The position numbers were made by a program, and so were the translations under genes. Source: Candidatus Chloroploca asiatica (lineage in GTDB: Bacteria; Chloroflexota; Chloroflexia; Chloroflexales; Chloroflexaceae). Taken from it: a DNA stretch of 64,000 nucleotides. A model generated the notes under the pieces. That model searched no databases, was not told the origin of the DNA, and saw only the letters and a list, made by a program, of their open reading frames with translations. Where the stretch lies: NCBI RefSeq assembly GCF_002532075.1, contig NZ_LYXE01000036.1:1-64000 (forward strand). The letters run 5' to 3'. This document shows, one piece after another, positions 40,824 through 49,601 of the stretch (the first letter of the stretch is position 1; each line of letters opens with the position of its first letter).

Positions 40824-42155
40824 ATGACATCTCACACCATCCATCATCCGATCCACGGTTCAGGGGTTGTGATCGGACAGCGCTTTGCTGGCTTTGAGCT
40901 TCATGTACGCTTTAGCAACGGTCGCGAACGATACGTGCGTGCCGATGAGGTACAGGCAGAGGCACCAGCGATGCAAGAGCTAGATCCAGTTCAGGTTGCA
41001 CATCCCACTCGGCAGGTATGCTCGGGACCTCCTGTTCCGCGAGGCATTATCGAAACTCTTCGCCTGGGCATTGTGCCTGAAAATCGGGTACAAACGTTCA
41101 CTTTCGGGCGTGATGCTGAGCTTGCTCAACTTCAGGGGTGGCTAACCGCCGAAGATGATGGCGCACGCATTATCCAGGGTACCTATGGCACAGGCAAAAC
41201 GCACATCCTCAACTACTTGCGACGGTACGCCCTGAAAGAAGGGTATGCCGTCGCGTTCATCGAGATGGACACGCAAGAGTCACCCTTCTCGAGGCCAAAG
41301 CGCGTTTATAGCCAGGTCGCCGAGAGTCTGACCTATCGCGATGCTCTCACCGGACGTCACCTGGGGTTTAAGGACTTAGTGCGGTGCGCCGTCTACGCTG
41401 GCCTGACCCGTACGCATCCGTACTTCTCCCATCTCGAGACACACCTTGCGGATGAGGCCGTGTGGAACTGGATCATGGCGCGTGAAGATATACCTCGGCC
41501 CTACGATGTTAACCACGCCTATAACAGCTTACCAGGACTCTACAATCACGGAACTGCTGCAAACATCTACACCAACCTGCTCTCTGGGCTTGGTTGGTTC
41601 TGTCAGCATCCGAAGCTAAGTCTCAAAGGCCTCATTCTGATCTTCGATGAGAGCGAAACTCTTTTTGGTTATCAAACGCGAGACTCGAGTGTAAAGAGCT
41701 TTAATTTCCTTGATACACTCCTTGCCGTTGCTAACAATGATCCTTGGATGCTTGGTCATCCACAAGATAGGGGGTTTATCACAAGTTCATACGCATGGAA
41801 TATTCCCTTCTTGTACCAGCCAATCAGTGGTCTCAAGCTTGCCCTTGCCTTCACAAGCCTCTATAATGCACCTACGGCCGTCAAGGAATCTCTCATTGCA
41901 ACTTCAGTGGAACAGATTGTCTTGCAACCGCTTGATGAGGAGGCACTCTACCATATCTTTGAGAAGGTTCGCGGGTTCTACCGCCAAGCATATTGTTTCA
42001 AAAGTGATGCTCTCCCTCTCGATGTGGTCTTCCAGCGGGTTCTGGAAAAGACTCAACAGCACGACTCGCTCCGGATGAAGATCAAGGGCTTCGTTGAAGC
42101 CCTTGATCTCCTCCGACTGCATCCAGGTGTGTCCCCTGATGAGGTGCTGGTGTGA
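40824..42155 (+). CDS. BrxD-like P-loop ATPase 2 with N-terminal SH3-like domain
   Basis: A 443-aa protein. Residues 5-45 (HTIHHPIHGSGVVIGQRFAG followed by FELHVRFSNGRERYVRADEV) look like a small Tudor/SH3-like barrel of the kind found at the end of UvrD/PcrA and in CarD-type proteins, a candidate protein or DNA contact. The ATPase part has Walker A IQGTYGTGKTHILNYL (119-126), FIEMDTQESPFSRPKRVYSQ and Walker B GLILIFDESETLF. It ends in a helical region. The start is 3 nt after the previous stop (an earlier in-frame ATG at 40785 is possible). The end overlaps the helicase start by GTGA, which implies coupled translation. Confidence 0.75.
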   Translation: MTSHTIHHPIHGSGVVIGQRFAGFELHVRFSNGRERYVRADEVQAEAPAMQELDPVQVAHPTRQVCSGPPVPRGIIETLRLGIVPENRVQTFTFGRDAELAQLQGWLTAEDDGARIIQGTYGTGKTHILNYLRRYALKEGYAVAFIEMDTQESPFSRPKRVYSQVAESLTYRDALTGRHLGFKDLVRCAVYAGLTRTHPYFSHLETHLADEAVWNWIMAREDIPRPYDVNHAYNSLPGLYNHGTAANIYTNLLSGLGWFCQHPKLSLKGLILIFDESETLFGYQTRDSSVKSFNFLDTLLAVANNDPWMLGHPQDRGFITSSYAWNIPFLYQPISGLKLALAFTSLYNAPTAVKESLIATSVEQIVLQPLDEEALYHIFEKVRGFYRQAYCFKSDALPLDVVFQRVLEKTQQHDSLRMKIKGFVEALDLLRLHPGVSPDEVLV

Positions 42156-43720
42156 ATGACCGTGATTGTACACGAATATTGCGTACTCGTCTGCCTCATG
42201 CCTGGCGTCCGTTCTTCGGCAGTTACGGTAGACTCACTTTGACCCAACTCGCAGCCATACCCTATGTGCTGGATGGGGCTCAGGTCGTCTTGATGGCACC
42301 GACTGCGTCTGGGAAAACCGAGGCAATTGCGGCCCCAGTTTCCCAACTTCACCGGAATGAGGGTTGGGAAGAACTTGCTGTCATATATGTGGTTCCGACC
42401 CGGGCTCTCGCGAACGATACTCTTGTTCGTGTCGGTGGCCCGGTCAGCGATATGGGATTCCGCATTGAACTCAAACATGGTGATCGCCCGTATCTTCCGC
42501 AAGCGCTAGACTGGTTGATCACAACTCCGGAGTCACTCGACTCGCTCCTGTCCCGACGTCCGCAGATGCTCAAGTCAGTTCGGGCTATCATTCTGGACGA
42601 AATCCATCTCCTCGATAACACCTATCGTGGAGACCAGCTGCGCATCCTTGTCACACGCCTCCAGGCACTGACCGCAACCCAACTCAAAATCCACCTTATC
42701 TCAGCAACCCTTGCCGATCCAGATGCGGTTGCAGCACGCTACGTCACCAGTGCGACAGTTGTGGCGATCGATGGACAACGATCGGCGTCACTCCAGTTTG
42801 CTGCCAACCACACCGATATCAAACTTCTTGCCCGAACCAAAGGTTGGAAAAAACTGCTGTACTTTTGCAACAAGCGTGAGGGCGTTGAGCTTGTTGCTCG
42901 TGACCTTGCAGAAATCTGGCAACCCTACCCCGTGGTCGCTCACCACGGCTCACTCAGCCGTCAAAGACGTGAAGAGGCAGAGCAAGTTCTCCGTGAAGCA
43001 CGGGTCGCTGTTGGAGTTGCAACATCAACCCTCGAAGTTGGGATTGATATTGGTGATATTGACGCAGTCGTGCTTGCCGACATCCCCTGGAGTTGTTCTG
43101 CGCTATTGCAGCGCATTGGGCGGGGTAATCGGCGATCTGGCAAGATCGAGGTGGTTGGCATCAGTACTGATATTGCAACTCAGCGTGTCTTGTCGGCAAT
43201 GTTTGATATGGTAACAGGTGGCTATCTCGATCCCAGCCCCTATATCCTTGATCGTTCGGTAGTCGTGCAGCAAATTTTTTCCATTCTCTTCCAGCAGCAG
43301 GGGAGTGGTAGTGACGAACATGAGCTTGCGGCCCTTCTCCACCATCTGGCGCTTCCCTCTGAGGTTAAGGCCATTCTGAATCATTTAGCAACGCGGGATT
43401 GGCTCGAGCAAAAGAGTAATAAGTGGTTCTTAAGTACGACTATGCTCGATAAGGCTGAGCGAGGGGAAATCCACTCTAATATTCCAGATTCTGCTATGTA
43501 CCAAGTCATTGACGTAGAGTCGAATCAGCAGGTTGGTTCCGTTGCAGGGGTAGTTGATCAAGTGTTCCTCCTTGCGGGTGTAATCTGGGAAATTCTTGAT
43601 GTGCATTATCCAGTGATGCGCGTCCGACGATATCGGGGTTCGGCTGATCCTGCCGTGTTTAAACGCCATCCGCAAGCCGGGCGGTACACCTCCTTCCTCC
43701 CAGTTCATCTTCGGCGCTAA
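42152..43720 (+). CDS. Lhr/BrxHI-like superfamily 2 helicase
   Basis: A 522-aa helicase with a GTG start (GTGA overlap with the ATPase gene). It shows motif I MAPTASGKTEAI (49-57), motif Ia VVPTRALAND, motif II ILDEIHLL (DEIH, 149-152), motif III LISATLAD, motif V VGVATSTLEVGIDIGDIDAV and motif VI LLQRIGRGNRR. This set is typical of COG1201 (Lhr-like) helicases, and the short length without the long Lhr C-terminus fits BrxHI-type proteins. A C-terminal winged-helix segment (ILNHLATRDWLEQKSNKWFL) is present. It is the motor of the four-gene operon, and probably acts on invading DNA. Confidence 0.82.
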   Translation: MNDRDCTRILRTRLPHAWRPFFGSYGRLTLTQLAAIPYVLDGAQVVLMAPTASGKTEAIAAPVSQLHRNEGWEELAVIYVVPTRALANDTLVRVGGPVSDMGFRIELKHGDRPYLPQALDWLITTPESLDSLLSRRPQMLKSVRAIILDEIHLLDNTYRGDQLRILVTRLQALTATQLKIHLISATLADPDAVAARYVTSATVVAIDGQRSASLQFAANHTDIKLLARTKGWKKLLYFCNKREGVELVARDLAEIWQPYPVVAHHGSLSRQRREEAEQVLREARVAVGVATSTLEVGIDIGDIDAVVLADIPWSCSALLQRIGRGNRRSGKIEVVGISTDIATQRVLSAMFDMVTGGYLDPSPYILDRSVVVQQIFSILFQQQGSGSDEHELAALLHHLALPSEVKAILNHLATRDWLEQKSNKWFLSTTMLDKAERGEIHSNIPDSAMYQVIDVESNQQVGSVAGVVDQVFLLAGVIWEILDVHYPVMRVRRYRGSADPAVFKRHPQAGRYTSFLPVHLRR

Positions 43721-43738
43721 ACTGGATCCAAGGGCGTA

Positions 43739-45718
43739 TCACCTCGATCTCTTCCATCGGAGAAGCATGTGTTGCCACATGCTCATCGGTTCACCTGGTT
43801 GCAGCAAGGGGGTGTCAAGAAAGGTTTCCAGATCCGCCTGGGTGAAAATGATCACGTCGCCCTGCGAGCCTGGGTTAATCAGATAGTCCGGGATGTCTTT
43901 GCGCAGCTTGCGGGCACTGACGATATCATCAAGCTTCAAGATGACTTTGCCTGCCTGGATGCTCCATGCGCTCGGCTTGTGACGGTAGAGTTGTCCCAAT
44001 TCATCTTTCACCTTGTCGTGCTTGGCCTGCACATAGTCGTTCATGCTGACGGTGCGACACCACGCAGGCAGCGCCCCCTGGCGATGCTCCGCGAAAATCT
44101 CGACGAGGATCGTTGACGAGAAAGCGAGGATGTCGGTGGGCGGCTCATCCTGAAGCTGCTCCAGCACCCGCCGGAGGTACTCGCGGTAGAGCGCCGTCCC
44201 GAGGGCGCGCTTGATCTTCTTGATCTGGCTTGCCAATTTCCGGCTTTCGCCGGTATGATCAGGCAGGGATGCGCCGGTGTAGATGATCAGGGAACGCTTG
44301 CGGATTTCGGTCTCGAAGGTGTCCTTTTCGGCGTTCATTGAGAGCACCGTGATGGGGTACTCGCGGAGTTGCACGGAGTCGTCTTTAATGAGCGCATTGA
44401 CGTGGTTGTCGAAGCGTGTCCGATCTAGGTCGTCAAAGACCATCGGGTAGCGTCGATTCTGCTCACGAAGTCCGGGAATGTTGCTCTTGGTCAGCCAATC
44501 ATTAGGCAGGAAGCCTTCCCGTCCAAACATCGACACCAATAACGTGCGGATGAGTTCTGACTTGCCGCAATTACTCTTGCCGTAGAGCACTCCGAAAATG
44601 GGGTAATCCATCAGATACTCGTCACGAGCCAGGGCGCGGTTGCGGAAGTCGCAGATGAATGGCCCCACGTACAGCCAACTCATGAACGTGAAGTAGTCGC
44701 GGGCAAGCCGGGCCGGATCGCCACCGCGGAACTGGGTAAAGCCCTTGAAGTACTCGGTCAGACCGTCCACATCGGCTTGCACCGCCGCTGGAGGAGGGAC
44801 AAGGGCATATGGCTGGCCGGAGAGCACGACTTCGCTCCGCTCCCGGTAGATGCTGAGGTACTCCTCTGTGTTTTCCGTTTCGGTGCGGGAGTTACTGCGG
44901 ACATACTGCACCACCCGGCTGGTTGTCCCGCGATCCAGGCGCACGACCCCGTGCTCCGTCGTCAGTACGGAACTCAGGCCGGTGTAGTGCTTTGGTGTTT
45001 TCTGGCTCAGGGCCTTTTGCACGGGGGTTGGTGCTGGTGAACGGTCAGACACGATGATAATCTTTGGCACCTCGCCGCCTGGACGGCCAGCGGAGAGGGC
45101 TGGGAGTTTCTCAATGTCGATCACGTCGTCGAGCACGGCTGTCTTCGCAATGCTCGTGGCCGATCTCTGGCGGATGTGCTCATATTTGGCACAAAAGTAG
45201 TCCCAGGCACCGGGATCGTTGTCGAAGCAGAGGTAACTTTCATTCTGTGTCCCGGTAAACGCCGCGTCAGAGAAGTTTGCTGACCCGGTGATCACCCGGT
45301 GACCTGCTGACCCTTCAAGCAGAAAGAGTTTCTCATGCGAGATCATCTCCTGCACGACGTAGAGTCGCAGCGCCCCTGATTCAATCTTCTGACGGATGTG
45401 AACGTGTGCCGTGCGCTCTGTGATGAGATCGCGGAGCAGGAACTCCTGGTAGTGGAGGTATTGCGCCATGCCGTTGAGGATGTCCTCGCGGCCAAAGACA
45501 ATCTCAATGTCCGCAAGCGCAGCCGCTGCATGATTGATGATCGCGACACTGTTGGAGTAGGTCAGCACCCGGAGGGAATCGTAGCCTGCAATAAGTTCGG
45601 GGAACGATGCCTCCTGCTGGGCAACGAACGATGCCTGGACGATCTGGAGTTTGGGCCGTTCATCTAATTCCCGAAAGAGTGGCCCCTCTTGTTGCTGCGC
45701 TGCTTTTTTGGTTCGCAC
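43739..45718 (-). CDS. PLD-nuclease/P-loop ATPase fusion, candidate defence protein
   Basis: A 659-aa protein. The N-terminal half (residues 30-190) is a phospholipase-D-type nuclease with a single HKD motif, HEKLFLLE (from His128), then RVITGSANFSDAAFTGTQNE. One HKD means it must dimerise. After a linker comes a P-loop domain: Walker A GVLYGKSNCGKSELIRTLL (380-387), which resembles superfamily 3 helicases, Walker B YPMVFDDLDRTRFDN (425-433) and a C-terminal helical part. The start is GTG 45718 with AGGAGG 6 nt upstream. It is convergent with the helicase operon, 18 bp apart. The combination suggests ATP-gated DNA degradation; I do not know a named system with it. Confidence 0.7.
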   Translation of the reverse strand: MRTKKAAQQQEGPLFRELDERPKLQIVQASFVAQQEASFPELIAGYDSLRVLTYSNSVAIINHAAAALADIEIVFGREDILNGMAQYLHYQEFLLRDLITERTAHVHIRQKIESGALRLYVVQEMISHEKLFLLEGSAGHRVITGSANFSDAAFTGTQNESYLCFDNDPGAWDYFCAKYEHIRQRSATSIAKTAVLDDVIDIEKLPALSAGRPGGEVPKIIIVSDRSPAPTPVQKALSQKTPKHYTGLSSVLTTEHGVVRLDRGTTSRVVQYVRSNSRTETENTEEYLSIYRERSEVVLSGQPYALVPPPAAVQADVDGLTEYFKGFTQFRGGDPARLARDYFTFMSWLYVGPFICDFRNRALARDEYLMDYPIFGVLYGKSNCGKSELIRTLLVSMFGREGFLPNDWLTKSNIPGLREQNRRYPMVFDDLDRTRFDNHVNALIKDDSVQLREYPITVLSMNAEKDTFETEIRKRSLIIYTGASLPDHTGESRKLASQIKKIKRALGTALYREYLRRVLEQLQDEPPTDILAFSSTILVEIFAEHRQGALPAWCRTVSMNDYVQAKHDKVKDELGQLYRHKPSAWSIQAGKVILKLDDIVSARKLRKDIPDYLINPGSQGDVIIFTQADLETFLDTPLLQPGEPMSMWQHMLLRWKRSR

Positions 45719-45841
45719 GTTATCCTCCTCATCCTGCTAGGGTTTAGTGGCCCTCGTCACAGGTGATAAAGCGAGTGATGGGGTGAGCAGGTACGGGCCT
45801 CCCCCATCCATGTGCGCTACAGGCTCGCTAGGTCGCCCGCC

Positions 45842-46738
45842 TCATCGCGGCGTGATCGTCCAGGCTCCATCGGCTGTGATGTCCCAAAAACACCGCGAAG
45901 CCTGACCAAAGACGACCATGTGCTCGCTGTCAACGATGCCAATGTCATTGACGAGCAGATCATCGTCCGTATCACAGCGCAGGAACACGGCGAAGTTGCT
46001 GCCACCCTGGTGCGTAAAGTGATAGGTTTGTCGCGATACGGCGGGCGTGAACCAACCACGGATGTCATCGCCCTGCCCTTCAAGCGCATTCCGGGCCGCT
46101 TCGTCCCAGGCGAGCGGTGTGACTCGGATGAGCCATGGCCCATCGGCATTGATCTCGAGATCGTAGGTGCCAGCGGGAAGATAGCGATGGCCTGCATAAT
46201 ATCCGATCTCATTCACGAGCAGTTCGCGCTCATCCTGTTCGTCATAGGCCAGTACGGCAAAGTTGCTCCGTCCTTCATGGCCGAGATAGATGCGTGAGAT
46301 CATAGGCACGGTAAGCGCCAAGACCCGCGAACTTGTCCCGGTGAAGACTTCCGGTGGGATGGGGGTCGGGATGCTGGTCGGCGTGCTGGTGGGTGCGGGG
46401 GTGCTGGTGGGTGCAGGGGTGCTGGTAGGCGCGGGGGTGCTGGTAGGCGCGGGGGTGCTGGTAGGCGCGGGGGTGCTGGTAGGCGCGGGGGTGCTGGTGG
46501 GCGCAGGGGTGCTCGTGGGTACGGGTGAATTCGTTGGTTCGGCTGGTGCTTGGCGTGCCTCCATGCGTATGACAGACACGGGCGCACGTGTCGAAGCCTG
46601 GGCAGCTTGCAGGGTGATCACGTTCGTTCCGCCCGCCGTCCGTTGACCTAGCTGAAAGCCGACAAACATGCTGAGCGCGATCAACAATCCGAGGGCCAGC
46701 AAGACCACGATGAACTCAAGCGGTGATGAGCGACGCAT
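45842..46738 (-). CDS. membrane-anchored protein with PAPTST linker and paired beta domains
   Basis: A 298-aa protein. An N-terminal transmembrane anchor (FIVVLLALGLLIALSMFVGF) is followed by an extended linker of about nine PAPTST hexapeptides encoded by an 18-bp tandem repeat. Two similar beta domains follow: SRIYLGHEGRSNFAVLAYDE…VNEIGYYAGH and TYHFTHQGGSNFAVFLRCDT…VNDIGIVDSE. Each ends in a DGxWxIxxR strand, as in carbohydrate- or ligand-binding modules. The start is ATG 46738 with AAGGAGGTTCC upstream. It probably sits outside the membrane on a flexible stalk. The ligand is unknown. Confidence 0.7.
   Translation of the reverse strand: MRRSSPLEFIVVLLALGLLIALSMFVGFQLGQRTAGGTNVITLQAAQASTRAPVSVIRMEARQAPAEPTNSPVPTSTPAPTSTPAPTSTPAPTSTPAPTSTPAPTSTPAPTSTPAPTSTPTSIPTPIPPEVFTGTSSRVLALTVPMISRIYLGHEGRSNFAVLAYDEQDERELLVNEIGYYAGHRYLPAGTYDLEINADGPWLIRVTPLAWDEAARNALEGQGDDIRGWFTPAVSRQTYHFTHQGGSNFAVFLRCDTDDDLLVNDIGIVDSEHMVVFGQASRCFWDITADGAWTITPR
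46381..46530. repeat. 18-bp tandem repeat (VNTR) encoding PAPTST
   Basis: About nine copies of GTGCTGGTAGGCGCGGGG or close variants; four consecutive units are identical. Each encodes one PAPTST hexapeptide on the minus strand. Copy number is likely to vary between strains without breaking the frame. Confidence 0.85.
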
Positions 46739-46964
46739 AGGAACCTCCTTGGGCTGGGGCGCTGCTGCGATGCGAAGACGTGCGCCATAGGGAGATGACA
46801 CCGGATCCTGATCCAGGGGCATGAGAAGTGCCGCTATGAAACCACCTCAGATTGCTCCTCTTCTGAGTATGGCACGACCATGTGACAACGAGTGTCACAC
46901 GCATGCATCGATGGCTCTGTTTTCGCCAACACCACGGGGATCGCTGCAGGGGCGCTTGGCGGCA

Positions 46965-47080
46965 AAAAAGGCCGGTTGTTTGACGCAACGGCGCAGAGGC
47001 GCAGAGGATTTACATATCTTTGCGCCTTTGCGCCTTTGCGTCAATACGGATCTGTAGGTGCCTTTGCGTCGTTGCGTCAA
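46965..47080. repeat. GACGCAAAG palindromic repeat, copy 4
   Basis: It is preceded by GGCAAAAAAGGCCGGTTGTT and runs TTGACGCAACGGCGCAGAGG, a loop containing TTTACATATCTTT, then GCGCCTTTGCGCCTTTGCG TCAA. A second partial right arm follows (CCTTTGCGTCGTTGCGTCAA). The left flank is shared with copy 5 at 59522, but the central loop is inverted relative to it. Confidence 0.85.
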
Positions 47081-47116
47081 AGTGGATGGAGTTGGGCAAG
47101 TTTCGCTCGTTGCTGT

Positions 47117-49531
47117 TCAACCTCCAACTGACGACTGGTTCGCGTGCGCATCGTCTTGTTCCAATACCGGCAGAGGCCAGGCCAGCAGCAGCACATTTAG
47201 CGCCCCTACCCGCAATGGCCCGCCCGCGCAGAGCGTGCGCAGCAGTTCACGGAAACGGTTGCGGGCGATGGGCGTGGTATGGGCGGCCTGATTGCGCGCC
47301 CGTACCAGGATGTCGATTTCGGGGATCAGTTGTGCGATGTTGACCACAAATGCGGTATCCTCAGGGTCAACCTGGCCTACCCAGACCTGCGCCAGGTGCG
47401 CGGCAATGCGCGCCCACAACGCTGGGTGCTTGCGGTAGACGCCACCTAATGCGCCGAGCGTCGGTTTGCCATATGGAAAGTCGGCCCCTGTGATGCCAGG
47501 GATGGAGAGGATGCGCCGCTGCAACTCGCGCTCGAGCACGCGGGCGACGTGGATGATGGAGGCTGAGTAGTCGTTGGCCTGCACGTCGTCGAGTTGGTCG
47601 CGCAGGTAGATCGCCAGCGCGAGCGATGCGCGTTCGGTGGGGCCGATCAGGGGGAGGGTGCGATCCAACCCAATGTCGCCGAGTTTGGCTTCGTAGCGCC
47701 CTAGATCATGCAAGGCACCGGTGATTTCGGCGAAGCGGCGGGTCAGTCCTTCGATGCGACTGACGGCATACTCAATGGCAGTTTCATCAAGCGTTTCCAA
47801 CGCGCCTACCGCAAAGAGACGATCCAGTTCGCTCAGCAATTCGTGGGCGGTACGTGGTGGGCGCACGGGCGGTGTCGCCCCGACCTGGCCGATGATATGG
47901 CACAGTTGCTCGTCGCGGCAGCAGTGATGGCTACGACTGACCAGATCAACGCGCCAGGGGCCGATATGTGGCTTCGGGCAGACCAGCAGGTCTTCTGGCG
48001 CGAATGCAGTCCCGTCGCGCCCCAGCATCGCTCCGCGCTCGCTTAGGCTCAGCGGGTCGAGGAAAACGCCGTGGCAGGCTACCGGTACTTGCGCACGCAA
48101 CGCCTGGTGCGCCTCGTCAAGTACTGCCACCAGGGTGGCGTGCGTTGCGGCCAATCCGCCAATCTGCGGGCATGCCCGCCAGATCGTGATCGCTGCATCC
48201 GGACGTGTGCTCTGCGCTGCTGCCGGTTCAGGCCATACCCGGTAGAGCGGGCCGACTGCTGCGGTCGCACTGAGTTGTTCAAGAAGGTCGCTGTCCTCCA
48301 GGTCAGCCGGGCGTTCAGCGCTCTGGAAGGCAAAGAGCAAGGCCCCGCGACATTCACCCGTCAGCTGTAGGTCGGCGATCATGCGTTTGATCGTTCCCGA
48401 CGGCGCACGGACACTATCGCGAGGCTTGTAGTACTTCGCATCGAGCACATACCCTGGCTCACGCCAGATCAGGCTGCCCTGCTGCCTCACCTCGGCCCGC
48501 CCGTCGCGCTCTAGGTAGAGATCGGGCCTGACGCCTGGAGCCTGATGCCAGTGATGGGGAATAGTGCGGTCGTGCTGGAGCCAGTAGACCCGTCTGTCGT
48601 CACCCTCACCCCAGTGGAAGCGCAGTCGCATCGTCCCTACGTGCCAGATTTCTCGCACGCCCCGTCTTTCCAGCAGTTCGGCGAGTTCGTAGAAGAGCCA
48701 GATCTGATAGAGGTAATTGTCACGGGCTGGATCCGCACCAAGCATGGGGGGAGCGTTGGCGGATAGGTTGCGCTCAAGGAGGCGCAAGCCTCTGAGGTTA
48801 CGCCGCCAGGCCAGGAGATCATCGTAAGCGCTGTTGTGACCAGGCACAAGGTGCGCCTCGACCGCTCGCTCTAGATCGATAGGCCGCTGTTCGGCATCAC
48901 CGTTGGCGATGGCTTCAGCCTCACGCACCAGACCAACAAACTGTGGGAAGGCCAGTTCACGGGTCACCTGTTCAAGCATCTCGTGCAGGGGATGGCGCAA
49001 CGCCATAGCGCCAGCTACCTCTCGTTCGGCATCCAGGCGCACCTGGATTGCAGCACGATATTCCAGCAGAGTCACCACTGTCAAGAGATTCTCGGGGGTT
49101 GCAAAATGACGCCGACGCTGGCGGGTATGCACGTGCAGAGGCGGCTCACCAGGGCGATCACGTAGACCCGCAGCAAGCGTATGTGCCCAGTCGATGCGCC
49201 CCCGCGGCGGCAATTCCTCTATCAGTCCCTCGCGTGGAGCCAGGAAACTCAGCCGACGCTTGATGCGTGGCAGGATGGACGCAAGCAGTTCATCACGCAG
49301 ATAGATCAGCACGGCGAGTTCGCGGTACGGGTGCAAGACCGTGTAGTGCTCATCGTCAAACAGGCTTCCCAGGCGTGGCGCAAAACTGCTGCCCAGTCGC
49401 CGCACGTCGTGGCGTAAGAGCAACTCAACCATTCGCCCCTGGAGCCAGAGGAACGCTTCACATTCCACGGATGAAGGATGAATGGTGAAGGATGCAGCGT
49501 GGGCCATCTCAGCACGCGCCTCGTCGCTCAT
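47117..49531 (-). CDS. McrC-like PD-(D/E)xK nuclease subunit
   Basis: An 804-aa protein that follows an McrB-type ATPase gene after 70 nt. The nuclease core is visible at residues 334-372: GVRPDLYLERDGRAEV, then GYVLDAKYYKPRDS, the PD…DxK pattern, with Glu in LFYELAELLERRG before it. This arrangement is as in the DUF2357/McrC group. The N-terminal 270 residues and the C-terminal 350 residues are mostly helical and unassigned; the latter has a histidine-containing SRSHHCCRDE segment. It would cut DNA when translocated by its ATPase partner. The first residues (SFTIHPSSVE) come from a TTCATCCTTCATCC-like repeat, so the true start could be a little downstream. Confidence 0.72.
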   Translation of the reverse strand: MSDEARAEMAHAASFTIHPSSVECEAFLWLQGRMVELLLRHDVRRLGSSFAPRLGSLFDDEHYTVLHPYRELAVLIYLRDELLASILPRIKRRLSFLAPREGLIEELPPRGRIDWAHTLAAGLRDRPGEPPLHVHTRQRRRHFATPENLLTVVTLLEYRAAIQVRLDAEREVAGAMALRHPLHEMLEQVTRELAFPQFVGLVREAEAIANGDAEQRPIDLERAVEAHLVPGHNSAYDDLLAWRRNLRGLRLLERNLSANAPPMLGADPARDNYLYQIWLFYELAELLERRGVREIWHVGTMRLRFHWGEGDDRRVYWLQHDRTIPHHWHQAPGVRPDLYLERDGRAEVRQQGSLIWREPGYVLDAKYYKPRDSVRAPSGTIKRMIADLQLTGECRGALLFAFQSAERPADLEDSDLLEQLSATAAVGPLYRVWPEPAAAQSTRPDAAITIWRACPQIGGLAATHATLVAVLDEAHQALRAQVPVACHGVFLDPLSLSERGAMLGRDGTAFAPEDLLVCPKPHIGPWRVDLVSRSHHCCRDEQLCHIIGQVGATPPVRPPRTAHELLSELDRLFAVGALETLDETAIEYAVSRIEGLTRRFAEITGALHDLGRYEAKLGDIGLDRTLPLIGPTERASLALAIYLRDQLDDVQANDYSASIIHVARVLERELQRRILSIPGITGADFPYGKPTLGALGGVYRKHPALWARIAAHLAQVWVGQVDPEDTAFVVNIAQLIPEIDILVRARNQAAHTTPIARNRFRELLRTLCAGGPLRVGALNVLLLAWPLPVLEQDDAHANQSSVGG

Positions 49532-49601
49532 AGTTTGCCCCGTCCGCGCTGTTCTTCTGCCGGAGCTTGGAGACAGAACTGTTTCATCCGTATAGTCTTT
49601 C

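Noticed and set aside
46371-46530. CRISPR-like array
   Set aside because: The 18-bp units are contiguous, without spacers, and encode PAPTST in frame.
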